A stretch of 64,000 nucleotides of DNA from Isoetes taiwanensis (Eukaryota; Streptophyta; Lycopodiopsida; Isoetales; Isoetaceae): the NCBI GenBank assembly GCA_021234155.1, contig JAJEKV010000024.1, positions 16,391,030 through 16,455,029 of the forward strand. Reading direction: 5' to 3'. Each line of letters starts with the position of its first letter. Positions within the stretch are counted from its first letter, which is position 1. The notes beneath the pieces were generated by a model. The model was given only the letters and a program-made list of their open reading frames with translations. It was not told the origin of the DNA and did not search any database. This document shows, in pieces, positions 21,751 through 33,489 of the stretch. A program made the position numbers and the translations under genes.

Positions 21751-22439
21751 AGAGAATCCAGCCATGCTCCATGAACTGTATTCTAGGTGTTCCATAGCAA
21801 ATTTATTCGGAATGCCCAGGTTTTTCTTGTGGCCCTTAACATTTGAATAGTTTCACAGATCTATTTTGCATGCAGGATGGAGAGGACTTCGCGGTGAGAT
21901 CTGAAGCCTGATTTAGAATACTCAGTGACGGTGGGCGTATGATAAGCTTCACTGGCTCCCCTTATTATTTTTTATTTGAACATGTAACGTAGATCAGCTT
22001 TTTCGCTGATTCTGCCATTTGTAGCAATGGCCAAATGTCTGCTTTGACATGGCGAATAGCTTCTGCTCCTGCAAACACTTCATCTGCTACAGGTAAAATG
22101 TTATAGCTTATGTCTGTTCTTGCAGTTTCAAGCATTTTCTTGACATGATTCAAGGATCCAGAATGGTTGGCCCAAACATTTTGATGATTCATTTTTTTTT
22201 AAGTCTTGTTGCATGTTTTATTTTATGTATCCTTGTTTTTTGCAGTATCAAGTGCAGTATTAGCTCAAAATTTGGAGCACTCAAAGTAGCTGCTGCATAT
22301 TTCTGAAAATAAATTTATCATTCTTTAAGAGTTTTGGAAATGGTTGGGGTTCAAATCCCCTTGCTCCTTAATTTTTGTAGAAGCCACTACAGTCCATGAG
22401 AAACCATTTGCATTTAGTCTACTAAACTTGGAATGCTTC

Positions 22440-22660
22440 AAACAACATAACGTTATTGGGTATCATTATTGGTTTATAAATGAGGTTAGTGGTTATTATT
22501 ATTGTTTTAGTGGTTAATCATTATTAGTTTTGGTTATCATTATTGGTTAATAAGATATCAATTTTCGTTATCATTATTGGTTAATAAATCACGTTACTGG
22601 TTATCATTATTGGTTTACTAGTTATCATTATTAGTTTATTATTGTTTTATTAATGACCAT
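22440..22660. repeat. Degenerate GGTTATCATTATTGGTTA tandem repeat
   Basis: About eight imperfect copies of a ~20-bp unit, part of the right subterminal region of the CACTA-like element. Confidence 0.6.
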
Positions 22661-23094
22661 AACAAAACCATGCGTATTTGGAACAAACAAATACACCTAC
22701 AATTGATAGTACCATGGCATGTCTAGTGCATTTATCATGACATTTAGTCATGTCAGTTTACCACAATAATAAACCACATTATAGAATCACATGAAAGAAC
22801 ACCGTATTGAACCACATCCACAACCTTCATGTTATACCACATGAACAAACTATACCCTTAAAATGGTATAATAAACCACATTCATTTACCAACATGTAAT
22901 ACCACTTTGACAAACTCTACAAAGAAGCCCATCCATCTAACCATCCTAACAAACCTCACAAGAGAACCCATTAGTTTAGCCAGATATGGTTTTTAATGAT
23001 ATCAACCCACAAACATGCACTGGTATTGTAGAATGGTTTTATAGTCATAACCATGGGAAAAACCACGTAGAGTTTTAATTTTGGGTGCCTTGTG

Positions 23095-24216
23095 TCCGGC
23101 GATCTTCGCGACCTGGGCGTGTAGCTGAAGGCGCTGGGTGTGTAGCTGAAGGCGCTGAGCCTTAATGTCCTTGGCCAAAGCATTTGGCAGAGCCGCCATA
23201 GCCAAGCTTGATAGCCCGCCCTGCATTCCGGCACAACTCTGTATGCTCTGATCAAGAATAACGAACCAAATGTAAGGCTCTGTTTTCAAACTTCCATCCT
23301 TACGGAAGAGACTACGATCATCAAGAAGCGACAGGGTGATTCTCAAATGGCCGTTTGGCTGTCGATTTTCTGGGTAAAATGTTTGTTAAACTTCAGCGGC
23401 ATCTTTAGAGCCTCATTTTTATGGATCTTGCGCTATCTTTACAGCTTATAGACTGGGATTGCCATCGCCCCCTGCTTTCTTGTCTCCGGAGGCGGAAGGG
23501 AGAAATATTGTGCAGGGTATAAGCTTTGCTTCTGCTGGTTCTGGATATTTAGATCCTACGGCGCTTATGCTGGTATAGTTTTTCTGAAAACTTTTTTCAC
23601 GATTCTATGCCCTTCTCATACAAACCTGATGCATTCGATTTTTCAACACAGAATTCAGCTTCTTTTTCGCAGCAAATGCAATGGCATAATGCATTTATTA
23701 AGAAACTGGGTTCGCCGATGGAGGCGGATTTAAATAGAGCAGGGGAATCGGACTTAAACAGGGCAGAGGAGCTCATAATCATTTGCATGTAACATCTTTC
23801 TTGCCAGTTCTTTAACTTTTGATGATCTGGGCAGAAAACTAGGTTCTTTTTCGGTGTTAGAAGCTCCAGCTGCGGTGGTTGCTAATGTAGAGCTCCAGTT
23901 GTTAGAAGCTCCGTTTTAAATCTGAGATGCCCCTTCAACAGAAAGATAGAAGGCGCTTGGAGGCCTAGCTATGGCTTGGAGGCTTGGCTATGAAGGCTTG
24001 ACTATGGAAAGATATGGAGGCCTGGCTATGGCGGCCTTTTGCAGAGGATTTGACCACGACGGAGAGGATTCGACCACGACAGCAGAGATGTTATGGGGAC
24101 GTCTGTAGTGGCGGCCCTGTAAGCGGCGCCGCCAGGAAACCCTTGCCTAAAAAATACCCAAAAAAAACTTTCACTGGAAATTCGAGGAACTTCCAGGAAG
24201 CAGGGGTTTACGCATA
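23095..24216. other. Repeat-derived sequence, no gene recognised
   Basis: Starts with a duplicated GTGTAGCTGAAGGCGCTG (23118, 23139) and a block shared with 10041-10130. It then has short ORFs without domains and ends in CTATGGCGG-type repeats (23960-24040). Confidence 0.4.
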
Positions 24217-25323
24217 AGAAACCTGGCAGCGGCACCACGAGGCTTCAAATCAGTGTTTGACACGATTTTAAGGGCCGCCTTCAAATCAGTGTTTGACACG
24301 TGGACACTAAAAGTAAAACTATTTACTGACGCGGCAATGTAGTAAGAAATTATATACTGTTGCCATAAATGCTTCGCGTGTCTACACCAGACACTACGAG
24401 ACAACTTTTGGATAATTATGTTCCTTTCCGGACTTTATTGTCACGTAGTGATCCTGGGAAAAAAGAAAAAAAAAAACGTGTTTTTTATGCATGGTTAATA
24501 GTATAAGGTTCCTGAACCTAGCTTAAGGTAAGGTTTCATATTTTTTTCAAGTGACTGGTACTTTGACATCTCAAAATTGATCATGTAAAATACGTTGGTC
24601 AAGCTTTTGCAAAATGAAAGATTTATTCTTATTAAGTCTTTAGATTGATGAGAGGTAAATTTGCCAACTATACAAATGCGTGATTCAGACCTTTCACCGA
24701 CCCAATTGCATCCACCAGACCTAGTAATTGCATTGCCACTTGAGCAATGGCCAAACCAAACTTAAATCCAATTCATCATTTTGTAATATAGCACAACATG
24801 TAGACTAAAAATGTAATGGTTCCATGGCATCCAAGCAACAATGCATGTGGTTACAAAAAGGACATGTGATTATCCTACATAGAAACAAAAAGTAATTAGC
24901 AGTAGGACAAACTTGGGGCAAATGGTTAGGTGGCAAGTGATGATGAACATAATTGTTGGAACCAAAAGCTCAATAGGTAGAATCTCAGCCATCAATCCTT
25001 CTAATACTTTCCTAGATAATTGAGGGGAGCATGATCGTTGGACATCTTTCCACCTACTCAGATAATTAGAAGCAGGGATAGGTTCTGTATGTACAGAATT
25101 ATTTTTCTAGACGTATAAATACGTATTTTTAGGTTAAATACGTATTTTTTGTATTTTTGACCTGCTGGCCGAGTTTCGCTTACGCGAAATTTTTTTCCGG
25201 TTTCACTAAGCGAAACTATAGTTTCGCTTATGCAAAACTATTTTCGCGTAAAGGAAACTATAGTTTCGCTTATGCATAACGCTTTTTAGTTCGCGTAAGC
25301 AAAACAACGGTTTCGCTTACGCG
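24217..25323. repeat. Unit A, copy 2
   Basis: Near-identical to 12972-14087 over its whole length with only scattered substitutions and small indels; unlike copy 1 it continues into the complete motif array and a TATA box. Confidence 0.85.
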
Positions 25324-25372
25324 AAAGGATTTTCGCATAAGCGAAACATAAGTTTTCGCTTACGCGAATTTT
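25168..25372. promoter_or_regulatory. TTTCGC / GCGAAA palindromic array
   Basis: About a dozen TTTCGC or GCGAAA hexamers in alternating orientation (for example GTTTCGCTTACGCGAAA, AAGCGAAACTATAGTTTCGC) spaced 10-25 bp, ending 5 bp before TATATATAG. It resembles a cluster of transcription-factor sites or a set of nested short palindromes. A truncated array is at 13956-14087. Confidence 0.6.
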
Positions 25373-25376
25373 TTTT

Positions 25377-25385
25377 TATATATAG
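25377..25385 (+). promoter_or_regulatory. TATA box downstream of the array
   Basis: TATATATAG followed by GC-rich AGGCGCCG and a pyrimidine-rich stretch. The sequence to about 25560 looks like a leader with an intron-type TTTATTGTAG/GT. Only a 17-codon ORF (from ATG 25592) follows, so the transcript, if any, is unknown. Confidence 0.45.
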
Positions 25386-25599
25386 AGGCGCCGTTTCAGT
25401 TCTTTTGCACAGAAAAAGGCAATCCTTCTGCGCCCTGCTCCACAACCTGTGCCCCTTTTCACTTTTGTTTTACCTTTTTTCTTAGTTTTTAGGCCAAATT
25501 TACTTAGTTTTTCTTTGTTGTTTCTTTATTGTAGGTCTAGGGTTCTTCCATAGTGAGGCCCTTGCCTGTTGCCCCCTCCATCGAGGGGCATGACGATGG

Positions 25600-28500
25600 T
25601 GAGCGTCTTGTTCTATGGACGAATCCAGACTTATTTTCGTAGATAGTTGAAATTATGCAAATAACGAAAAAAAAAACATTAAAAAAAAAACAAAAGAAAA
25701 AAATAAGAATTAGAAGTTTTGTTGCCTACCCTTTTTATCGACAAGAGTAGCAATGTTAGGGAGTTGAAGAGAGATTAGGTGTTAGTGTTTCGGCAATTCA
25801 AGTAATTAGGTGTTAGTTGAAGAGCTATAATCTTAAGTAATTTCAAGGTCATGAAGGTTACGTATAAAATCCAACATGTACCATTTTCAAAAAATGTACT
25901 TTGACTGGGACCGGTCTGGGGTTACCTCCCTTGACTCCCCATTATATTAGCATTTTTTTATTAAGATAAATTGTTTTTCGTCATCCCAAAAAAAAAAGGA
26001 TTCATTTTGCATTGATTTAGTTGGATTGTCAAAATAAATAAATAAATAAATAAAGTTACTAGACAAATTATTAGTTAAAGGAAGATTCAAAATAGGCATC
26101 TATCTATTAAAGGCTGGATTGAAACCATGAAAACCAATATTTAGCAAGAAAATAGAATATGCCTAAGTAGATTGTCTTTGTATTTTCTCTGAATGAGTTC
26201 TTTGGCATGCTTTGTCTTGTTTCTTAAAATCGGTCTGTTGGATTAGCCATACATGAATCTATTTCCTGTAAGAATGCCATGCAGAAAAATGTGGGTCTTT
26301 GATACAACAGAATGCCATGCAGGAGAATGTGGATCTCCTGCAGGGTCTGAATTCCAAGCAGGAGAACCTTAGCTTGTCAAGGATTCTGATGGATGCTAGG
26401 AAGCAAGGGGCCGCATTCAAGCAAGCTTCATGACGAATTTGGAGAAGCCATTTGAGGCAAAAAATCCTATAAACATTTGAGCCTTATGATTAGGCCTCAC
26501 GACTTGCGGTTTTAGGCTTGAATTTAGCTTCTCATTATAAACGCATGTATGAGACAAATTATTAGCTAAACGAATGTTCAAAATGGGTATTTGTATATTA
26601 AAACAACTTAATTGCATTAGGCTAGCCATTAAATTGAAAAGCTAGATTTAAATCACAATAAGGCCTTTTGCTTCTGGCTCATTTCCAAGTTCATCAAGAT
26701 GCTGTAAAGACAAAGTCTTCATCATTATAGTAGAGTAATAAAGCGAGTAAAACAAGAGTTGTTGGTTTAAGTTATAACCCTCTTGTGATAATTGAAAGCA
26801 ACTCATCTCAAGAAACTTTAATTGAGTCTGAATACCTTCATCATCTCTTAATCTCTCGCAATAACTCAGGGGGCTAGAGATACCATCACTACCAAATTTG
26901 ACTAATCTTTACACGTCACAAAATGAGGGTTTCTTGCCATTCAACGGGTCCAATGGATATAAATTGCCATCCATCTAGATGTCAAAAACTTTTTAAGGTT
27001 GCCAGACGCACTTTCATTATACCTACTAAGTATCAGCATAACATTTGCTTTCATAAAAGTGCTTCTTATTGAATAATTTTTCCCACGATGCTCAATGAAG
27101 TACTGCCACTATAGTGCTACACTACTACCAAATAAGCCAGACAAGATGTAAGAGAGAAATCATATTGGGTGTGTTATGTACCCTATAGAGAGTTGATTGT
27201 TCGGAATGGGTAACCTAATTTCATATAATATAATCGACAATATTTAACTCACATCATGTCAAACAGGTCTTTTTGGGTTCATATTGGCAACGTTTATCGA
27301 CTGGATTCATGTAGTAACAAAATAGGTAGGCTTTAGACAGTTTAGTTTCCTTTTCGACGACTATTTATCACATTGCTGCTTTAATTGGCCACACATGCGT
27401 GGGTGGCTCAAAACAATTCAACGTGTAAAATAATTTAGTTTCCTTTTCCACGACTATTTATCTCATTGTTGATTTCATTGGCCATGCATGTGTCGGTGGC
27501 TCAAAACAATTCAACATGTTAAAATCATCTAAGGTAACGACAAAGGATGAAAATGTGAGCGCAAACATCACAAGAAGAGGATGCATCTTCTTCTTGATTG
27601 AGACCAATAACCAATTGAACTTGTGTAGAAATGGTTCACGTGATTAACCAATGTAACAATAAAGACAAAAGATGAAATTAGGAGTACAAATAACATCAAG
27701 AAGAAGATAAAAAGGGATTCATTGCTTAATCATCATGCTTTGAAGGTCTGAGAGCATTCTAGAAGCTTAAGGACATAGTAGAATAAGGCACTTTAGGTGC
27801 AATTTGCCACAGATTTAGGTGCAATTTGACACAGATTTAGGTGGTTTTACTCAGGTTTGTATTTGGTTTTTTATTCCTTATGCCAAAATAAAGTCTTTAA
27901 TCATTCTCATCTTTTTTATGTTTGATGTACAGGATCGTGATGCTTTTGGAGCTAAAAAATCGCTGCCCATAAGCTTGACAGCAAAAGGTTGACTTGCATC
28001 TGGTTGGCAGTATATATGTGGTAGTGGAATCCAACTTTCCATGTTATATATTTTCATATATCTACCATTTTTCAAGAAAAAACAAGATAGCATCAGTCAT
28101 GGCTTGAGAATTTGAGATCTTCCAAACCAGATACAAAATACTCTGTGCACGTTGCTAGAATTGTTATCTTTATTAACAAAATGCAGAACCTTCCATGTAT
28201 CCTGTTATTAGTGAGAAATAATAAAGAGCTTTCTAGCAGTTCTTGATCTTTGCTGTTCAAGAGACATGCTTTTTAAAGACTGTAGATTGACTTGAGGGAA
28301 TGCAAGCAAAACAAGTTTGATCTAGAGAAAGATGATGCGTGAAGATCCAGAACTTCATGGGAGAAAGATGATGCGCGAAGCTCCAGAACTTTGTGGCTTC
28401 CGTCCGTACAATCAAAATTCCAAAAACAAAAGGGATCCAAAGCAGAGCAAATGCAATAGATCATTTGAATAGCACATGTTTAGCACTTGCTTTTGAATCA

Positions 28501-28683
28501 CTTACCCATGTTTAGCAACACTGCCAGCTGCAAAGATCATGTTTAAATAACTAATATTTCCTTTGGTTGAGCCTAAACTTAAGAGGCATCCCAATTGGCA
28601 ACATACAATCCTTCACCATAAAATACAAAATTGATAGCCAGACATTTAACAAGAAAAATAATGAGTAACCATTAACAAGATAA
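25600..28683. other. AT-rich, no gene recognised
   Basis: Contains (AAAT)n at 26031-26053. An open 42-codon stretch at about 26310-26435 (NAMQENVDLLQGLNSKQENL) has coding-like composition but no start, domain or neighbours. Otherwise nothing supportable. Confidence 0.4.
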
Positions 28684-28993
28684 GAATGAGTGCAAGGGAT
28701 TTGTATTCCGGAATACAATCAGAATGTGCATTTGTATTTCAGAATACAATAAGAGTGCACGTTTGTACTCCAGAATACAATAAGAGTGTGCATTTGTATT
28801 CTGGAATACAATAAGAGTGCACGTTTGTACTCCAGAATACAATAAGAGTGTGCATTTATATTTCGGAATACAATAAGAGTGCATGTTTGTATTCCGGAAT
28901 ACAATAAGAGTGCATGTTTGTATTCTGGAATAGACTAAGTATGCAAGAATCTATTTTGAAATCGCATAAGAGTGCGCAAGGTTCTATTTTGGA
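28684..28993. repeat. 31-bp minisatellite, ~10 copies
   Basis: Unit GAGTGCACGTTTGTACTCCA plus GAATACAATAA. Units with GCACGTTTGTACTCC and TGTGCATTTGTATTC alternate, giving a 62-bp higher-order period in the centre. Each unit contains a TATTC(C)GGAATA-like palindrome. Outer copies are more diverged. It stays open on the minus strand but encodes only the repeat. Confidence 0.9.
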
Positions 28994-30700
28994 ATAACAT
29001 AAACATAAGTGTGCACGGGCAACCTCCCTAGATAGATTTGGCATATTCTGGTGATTTCCTTCTTTGTCACACCACAAAACTTTATGTTTACTTCTTTTTC
29101 ACACCTTGCACTTTCTGTTTAATGTTCATAACTTAACCTATAATCATATCTTGCATTTTTTGTTTAATATTCATAATTTAACCTATGATTAATTTAACCT
29201 ATGGTCTATTACAAATAAAACCTCTTTCTATTGTGAGTTCATGATAACCCGATGGGAAAAAATATAAACGTAGTTGAAATAGCATATAATAAATCATAGT
29301 CACCTTAATATTTTGAACTTAACCCCTAAAATTGCTGTTTCAAGTGTTTGATATGTTGACGGAAAAAAAAAGGGGCGTTACAATAGCACATATTAAATTG
29401 TAATTACCATGAATTTGTGGACTTAACCTACAAAATGGCCATTTCAAATAATTAATATGTTTTTTAAAAGGAAATCTTCAAATGAGAGTGCTGCAACACT
29501 CCCGTTTAATATGCAATCTTGTTCCTAATCAAGAAAGGAAGATTCCTGGTTGCATGCTTACATGCTTAAGCAGATATTCTCTGGGCTAGAAAATCTAAAT
29601 CATGAGGAAAAGATAGTGGTGGAGCACCAGATTTGTAGGAATATGACATGGCACCAGCTAACTATGGAGGTCTGCACAGAGCCTGTCTCGTTTGTCTTGT
29701 AATACGACTACCTTATAATTATCATTAGCAGGAGTAGAAAAATCCGTCCTGTAGATCTCGAAATAGACCAGGAAGAAAAGTCGTGAGGATAAACCCTAAA
29801 AGCATTTTTCAATTGGGGGATGATACAAAGTGTCATTTCAAATAAGATAAAGGTTCCTGACATAGTCATACCCATTTTTTAGTCACAATTTTGGGTCAAA
29901 GATCAAGTAATGAATTAATGACATAAACCACTTGGTCCATGTTCAAATGTATCTTCATCTTGCAAGGATATAGAATAAAGAATGAGATGGCATAAATTCT
30001 ACATTGGAGTTTACTGAGCAGATAAAATCGACCATGGGGTATACCAAGTAGACAAATCAAAATAAATTTCATAGTCCAAGTTCACTCTCGTCTAGTCTAC
30101 AGTTATATTCGTCGTGCAGTGCAATGGTTCTATGTCCATAGAACCATCATTCTTGGAAAGACGAAAATAACTTGGACCTTTTTACTTGCACCTTTTGTTT
30201 CGCCTATATATTGACTCATTTTCAAGCTTTTTTCATCGGCCTTCTTCTTGAGCGTTTCCGTCTTTATCTCTATTGTGCTTCTAGCTTTCCCTACTTAGTT
30301 TATTCTTTTTTTTTTTTTTTTTTTTTTTTGTTGTTGGTTAAGTGGTTTCTTTTGATTTTTTAGATAATTACATGGTTTCTTCTAGGGTGTCAATTTCGAT
30401 TTAGAACTTACAAAGCACAAGACCTTAATCCCTCAGCAAAAATGCCCCAGACAACATCTAATTACAAAAACGTGTCAGCAATCTTCTTCTGATTTAATCG
30501 TCAAAAGCAAACTTGATAGCATGCCCTAAGCTGAAAAAAGGAAGCTGACTCCTTTTCCTGATATCCTCATCCCGCCACCATAGCTGAGCTTTTGAAAACA
30601 ATCCCGCCTGGTGTAACAATCCCGCATTGTACCAGACATAAACTTGGTATTTATATATCTCTTGAGGCAATTTTCTAATGGTTTTTCTCTGATTTTGATA
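28994..30700. other. AT-rich, no definite gene
   Basis: Holds a ~110-bp diverged tandem duplication (29270-29350 and 29380-29460), a 46-residue ORF at 29562-29702 (+) with coding-like composition (FSGLENLNHEEKIVVEHQIC) but no family, and a poly-T run at 30308-30330. Confidence 0.4.
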
Positions 30701-30708
30701 ATCTGTTG

Positions 30709-31075
30709 TTAGAACAATAGCTCATCCCGTACCTTCTGTATATCCTTTAGTTTTTCTTGTATCTGCTTAATATCCACTTGTTGGCCATCCCCTAGAGTTT
30801 CAATAGAGGCCATAGATGCCATTGCAAGCTGACCAACATAGTCTTCGAACATTTTTCTATCGAAGAGCATTCCAAATACTGCAGTAGGGCCGAGCATAGA
30901 TTCCATGGATACTATACCGTTCTTCCGTATCTATCATAAGCATCCCGTTGCATGGGACCACTGAGTGTCTAATATGCCTCAACAGTCGTTCCGCCTCTTC
31001 TCCTTATCCCCACCCCATGGCAATTTCTTAGTAGGCATATGACATTGCCGGAAGCACATCCTGCCCGTTCTGGCA
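30709..31075 (-). pseudogene. DnaJ (J-domain + DnaJ-X) pseudogene fragment
   Basis: The minus strand encodes the end of a J-domain (RDAYDRYG) followed, after an in-frame stop and a frame change, by MESMLGPTAVFGMLFDRK and YVGQLAMASMASIE. These match the DnaJ-X region of plant DnaJ co-chaperones (dnaJ 10 type), where the same two blocks are consecutive. No HPD motif survives. It ends at QKVRDELLF and a stop. The hAT element begins just beyond its right end. Confidence 0.8.
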
Positions 31076-31083
31076 GCGCCAAG

Positions 31084-33249
31084 TATGGTTAGAAGTTAGT
31101 AGTTAAAAGTTAGCTAACGGCTAACATAAAATAACTTCTAACAGGTTAATCTCAAACATACTAATGTAATTTTTTTTCTCCACAAAAAAGAAAACAGATT
31201 TGCCGAATTTGATATATGATTCCCTAATTTCAGTATGGAGATTACGAATCTGACCATTAGAAATAAGAAATCAGCCCCCAATCTGCAGTATAATTCAGAA
31301 ACTAACAATTGTGTTATAAGCAACACTCTTTTTCCAGCACAAAATCACTTTTATATCAGTAAAAATCAGCAACTAATATATTAGAAAACAACGAGATCTA
31401 ACGAGTACAATAAGGATAATCGGCAGCAAGAGAGTTCAAGACAATAAGACATTAAAATGACACTAACACAAATAAAATAAAATAAAAACACAAATGGTCA
31501 GACTTCAAACTCAAGTCAGATCGCTAATACTGCGCATCCTCCTTGGCTCATCCTCGTCCTCGTCGAAATCCACATTCTCATTAGCCCCATCATATTGTGA
31601 ATTCCCATCTGAACAATCTTCATTTGAAGAGTCTGGCTCCTTCACGTATGTTAAATCCTCATCATCCTCTTCATATAAAACATTCATATCAAATAAAACG
31701 GTTGGTTGAATTGGAGCAGCACTCTGCACGATGTCTTCTACTCTTTCTTGCACAATTAGTAGCCGTTCCTCATTCTTTTCAAGAATGATCTGATCATAGT
31801 TTACCTCTATTCTTCTGCCATCATGTTTGTCTAAATTCTCAAGCAGATGAAGATTTGTATGGATGTAAACCAATTTTTCAGCATTAGAGGATAGAAGCCT
31901 ATTCCTCTTCTTAGTAACAATACCTGCATATGAACTCCAATTGCATTCACACTAGCCTCATCTACATTGAATGTAGGATCATTAGCTCTCTTCTTTTTTA
32001 ACTCCTTGCCTTCTTGGATCTTTTCCATCTCCCTAAAAACATCAGCAGGTGCTCTTTGACACTTTGCAACTCCAATGCCACCCTTTCGAATTATGTGTGC
32101 ACGAATTCTATCAGCCCCTCCTGTCCAAGAATGCCCGCAATATCTGCACTTACATCAGTACTGTCCCCCAGTAGAAGTTTTGTGCACAATAATAACATGC
32201 TTCCACTCTAGGCCTAGTCCCTTTCCCATTAAGTTCTACAATAGATCATAAAATGAGTCAAAATTACATGAGAATCAGAATTATGTCTTTCTATATTTTT
32301 TTTTCTATTCCATGCCATAGCTTTATATTTTATTTTATTCTAATTGATAATGGAAAGCTTTAGAAAGAAGGAAGCTTTACAAGAAGGAAATTTCGAAACA
32401 AGAAGCAAGAACAATTTTAATACATCAACTTAAGAATAGAAAGGAAAATCAATTCTAAGAGTCAAGTCTGAAAGATAAGACATCAATTCTAATGTAAGTT
32501 AAAAAAAGGAAATGAAGAGGCTTCTAATTCTTTAAGAGAAACGTAAGTAATCATAATAGTTATTTTTAAAATGAATTGGGAATAAAAAAGTTCAGAAAAA
32601 TAATAGCAAACAAAACAACAAACAAAAAGGCTGAAAAGGGCATATAACAGAAAACATAAAAGCTGAACAATACCTCGTTTGTTTGGCTTGGTTCTTGCTT
32701 CTTACTTCTTGGATGAAGATTTGATATCAAATTGCCTCTTGCTGCCCACAGAGATGCCTAATTCTTCGAGAGAAATGTAAAGCAATAAGATGAATTGGGA
32801 ATAAGGAAGTCCAGACAAACAACAGCAAACAAAATTAACAAAAAAGATGAAAATGGCATATAACAATACCTTGTTTGTTTAAGTCTGGCTGGAATGGAAT
32901 CGATTGGATGGGATTGTTGCCGGATTTCTGCCGGAATCGATTGGATGGGATTTCTGCCGGATCCCTGCTGCCTTCTTGCTTCCGGATTTCCAATGTATAT
33001 GCTGCCCAGCAGCTTAAGAGGTGAAGAACAGAGACAATTTTGTCTTAGAGCCCTCTGGCGGTGAACAGAGAGGGAAAAGGGTTGCGCTTTTAGGATAACT
33101 GAAGTCGTGGAAAAAAGATTAATAGGTAGGTTCTTTTTTTTTTCTTTTTTCTTTTTTTTGAAATTGGCCACCTGTAAAATCTGGGCCAAACTAACCACGT
33201 TAGTAATGCGTTACAAGTTAGTAGCGTTATTTTGCGTCTGCTAACCATG
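31084..33249. mobile_element. hAT element, internally deleted
   Basis: Flanked by GCGCCAAG (31076-31083) and GTGCCAAG (33250-33257), an 8-bp target duplication with one mismatch, as expected for hAT. Inner ends are TATGGTTAG... and ...CTAACCATG. Subterminal AGTTAG/CTAACT motifs are abundant. It contains a disrupted transposase on the minus strand and GGATGGGATT-type duplications near 32905-32960. Confidence 0.7.
31511..32240 (-). pseudogene. hAT transposase remnant (BED finger + dimerisation tail)
   Basis: From the right: a BED-type zinc finger (CRYCGHSWTGGADRIRAHII, with both Cys and the first His visible), then a spacer with KKRAND, then a hAT C-terminal dimerisation motif (KKRNRLLSSNAEKLVYIHTN) and an acidic tail (31873-31511). 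Frame changes separate these parts, and the catalytic core between finger and dimerisation region is missing. It cannot be autonomous. Confidence 0.8.
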
Positions 33250-33489
33250 GTGCCAAGCAGAAATGACAGCTTTTAGGGTTTCTGGCTGAGCCACGCTGGT
33301 GACTTCCCCGATTTAGGGGTGCTCACTTTTACAAAGAGGCCTAAGGTTATTAGCCTCGTTGGTTATTTACTATTTATACTATACCATTGCCTTATAAGCT
33401 TACATATTTATTGATGCTGCTAGGCATAAAACATATTTATTTATATTTAAGCTTATATATTTATTGATGCCCCTAGGCATAAAACATGC

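Larger units (their letters stand above)
17959..23094. mobile_element. CACTA-like DNA element, 5.1 kb, non-autonomous
   Basis: Left end CACAAGGCATCCTAAAATTT and right end (reverse) CACAAGGCACCCAAAATTAA are inverted. Both are directly flanked by TCC (17956-17958 and 23095-23097), a 3-bp duplication as in CACTA elements. Subterminal GTGGTT/AACCAC motifs run in opposite orientation at the two ends (18.0-18.6 kb and 22.4-23.0 kb), another CACTA habit. No transposase was found. The interior holds a LINE relic, a ~400-bp diverged tandem duplication (units near 18980-19320 and 19385-19690) and a short spliced-looking ORF. The termini read CACAA rather than CACTA. Confidence 0.6.

Noticed and set aside
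22340-22372. tRNA-like T-arm (GGGGTTCAAATCCCC)
   Set aside because: No A box, acceptor stem or anticodon arm at the right distance, so neither a tRNA gene nor a convincing SINE.
25377-25610. A protein-coding gene driven by the TATA box at 25377
   Set aside because: Only a 17-codon ORF follows within several hundred bases; I keep the promoter-like features but not a gene.
28672-29077. Minus-strand ORFs rich in SYCI/LLLYS repeats
   Set aside because: Translation of the 31-bp minisatellite.
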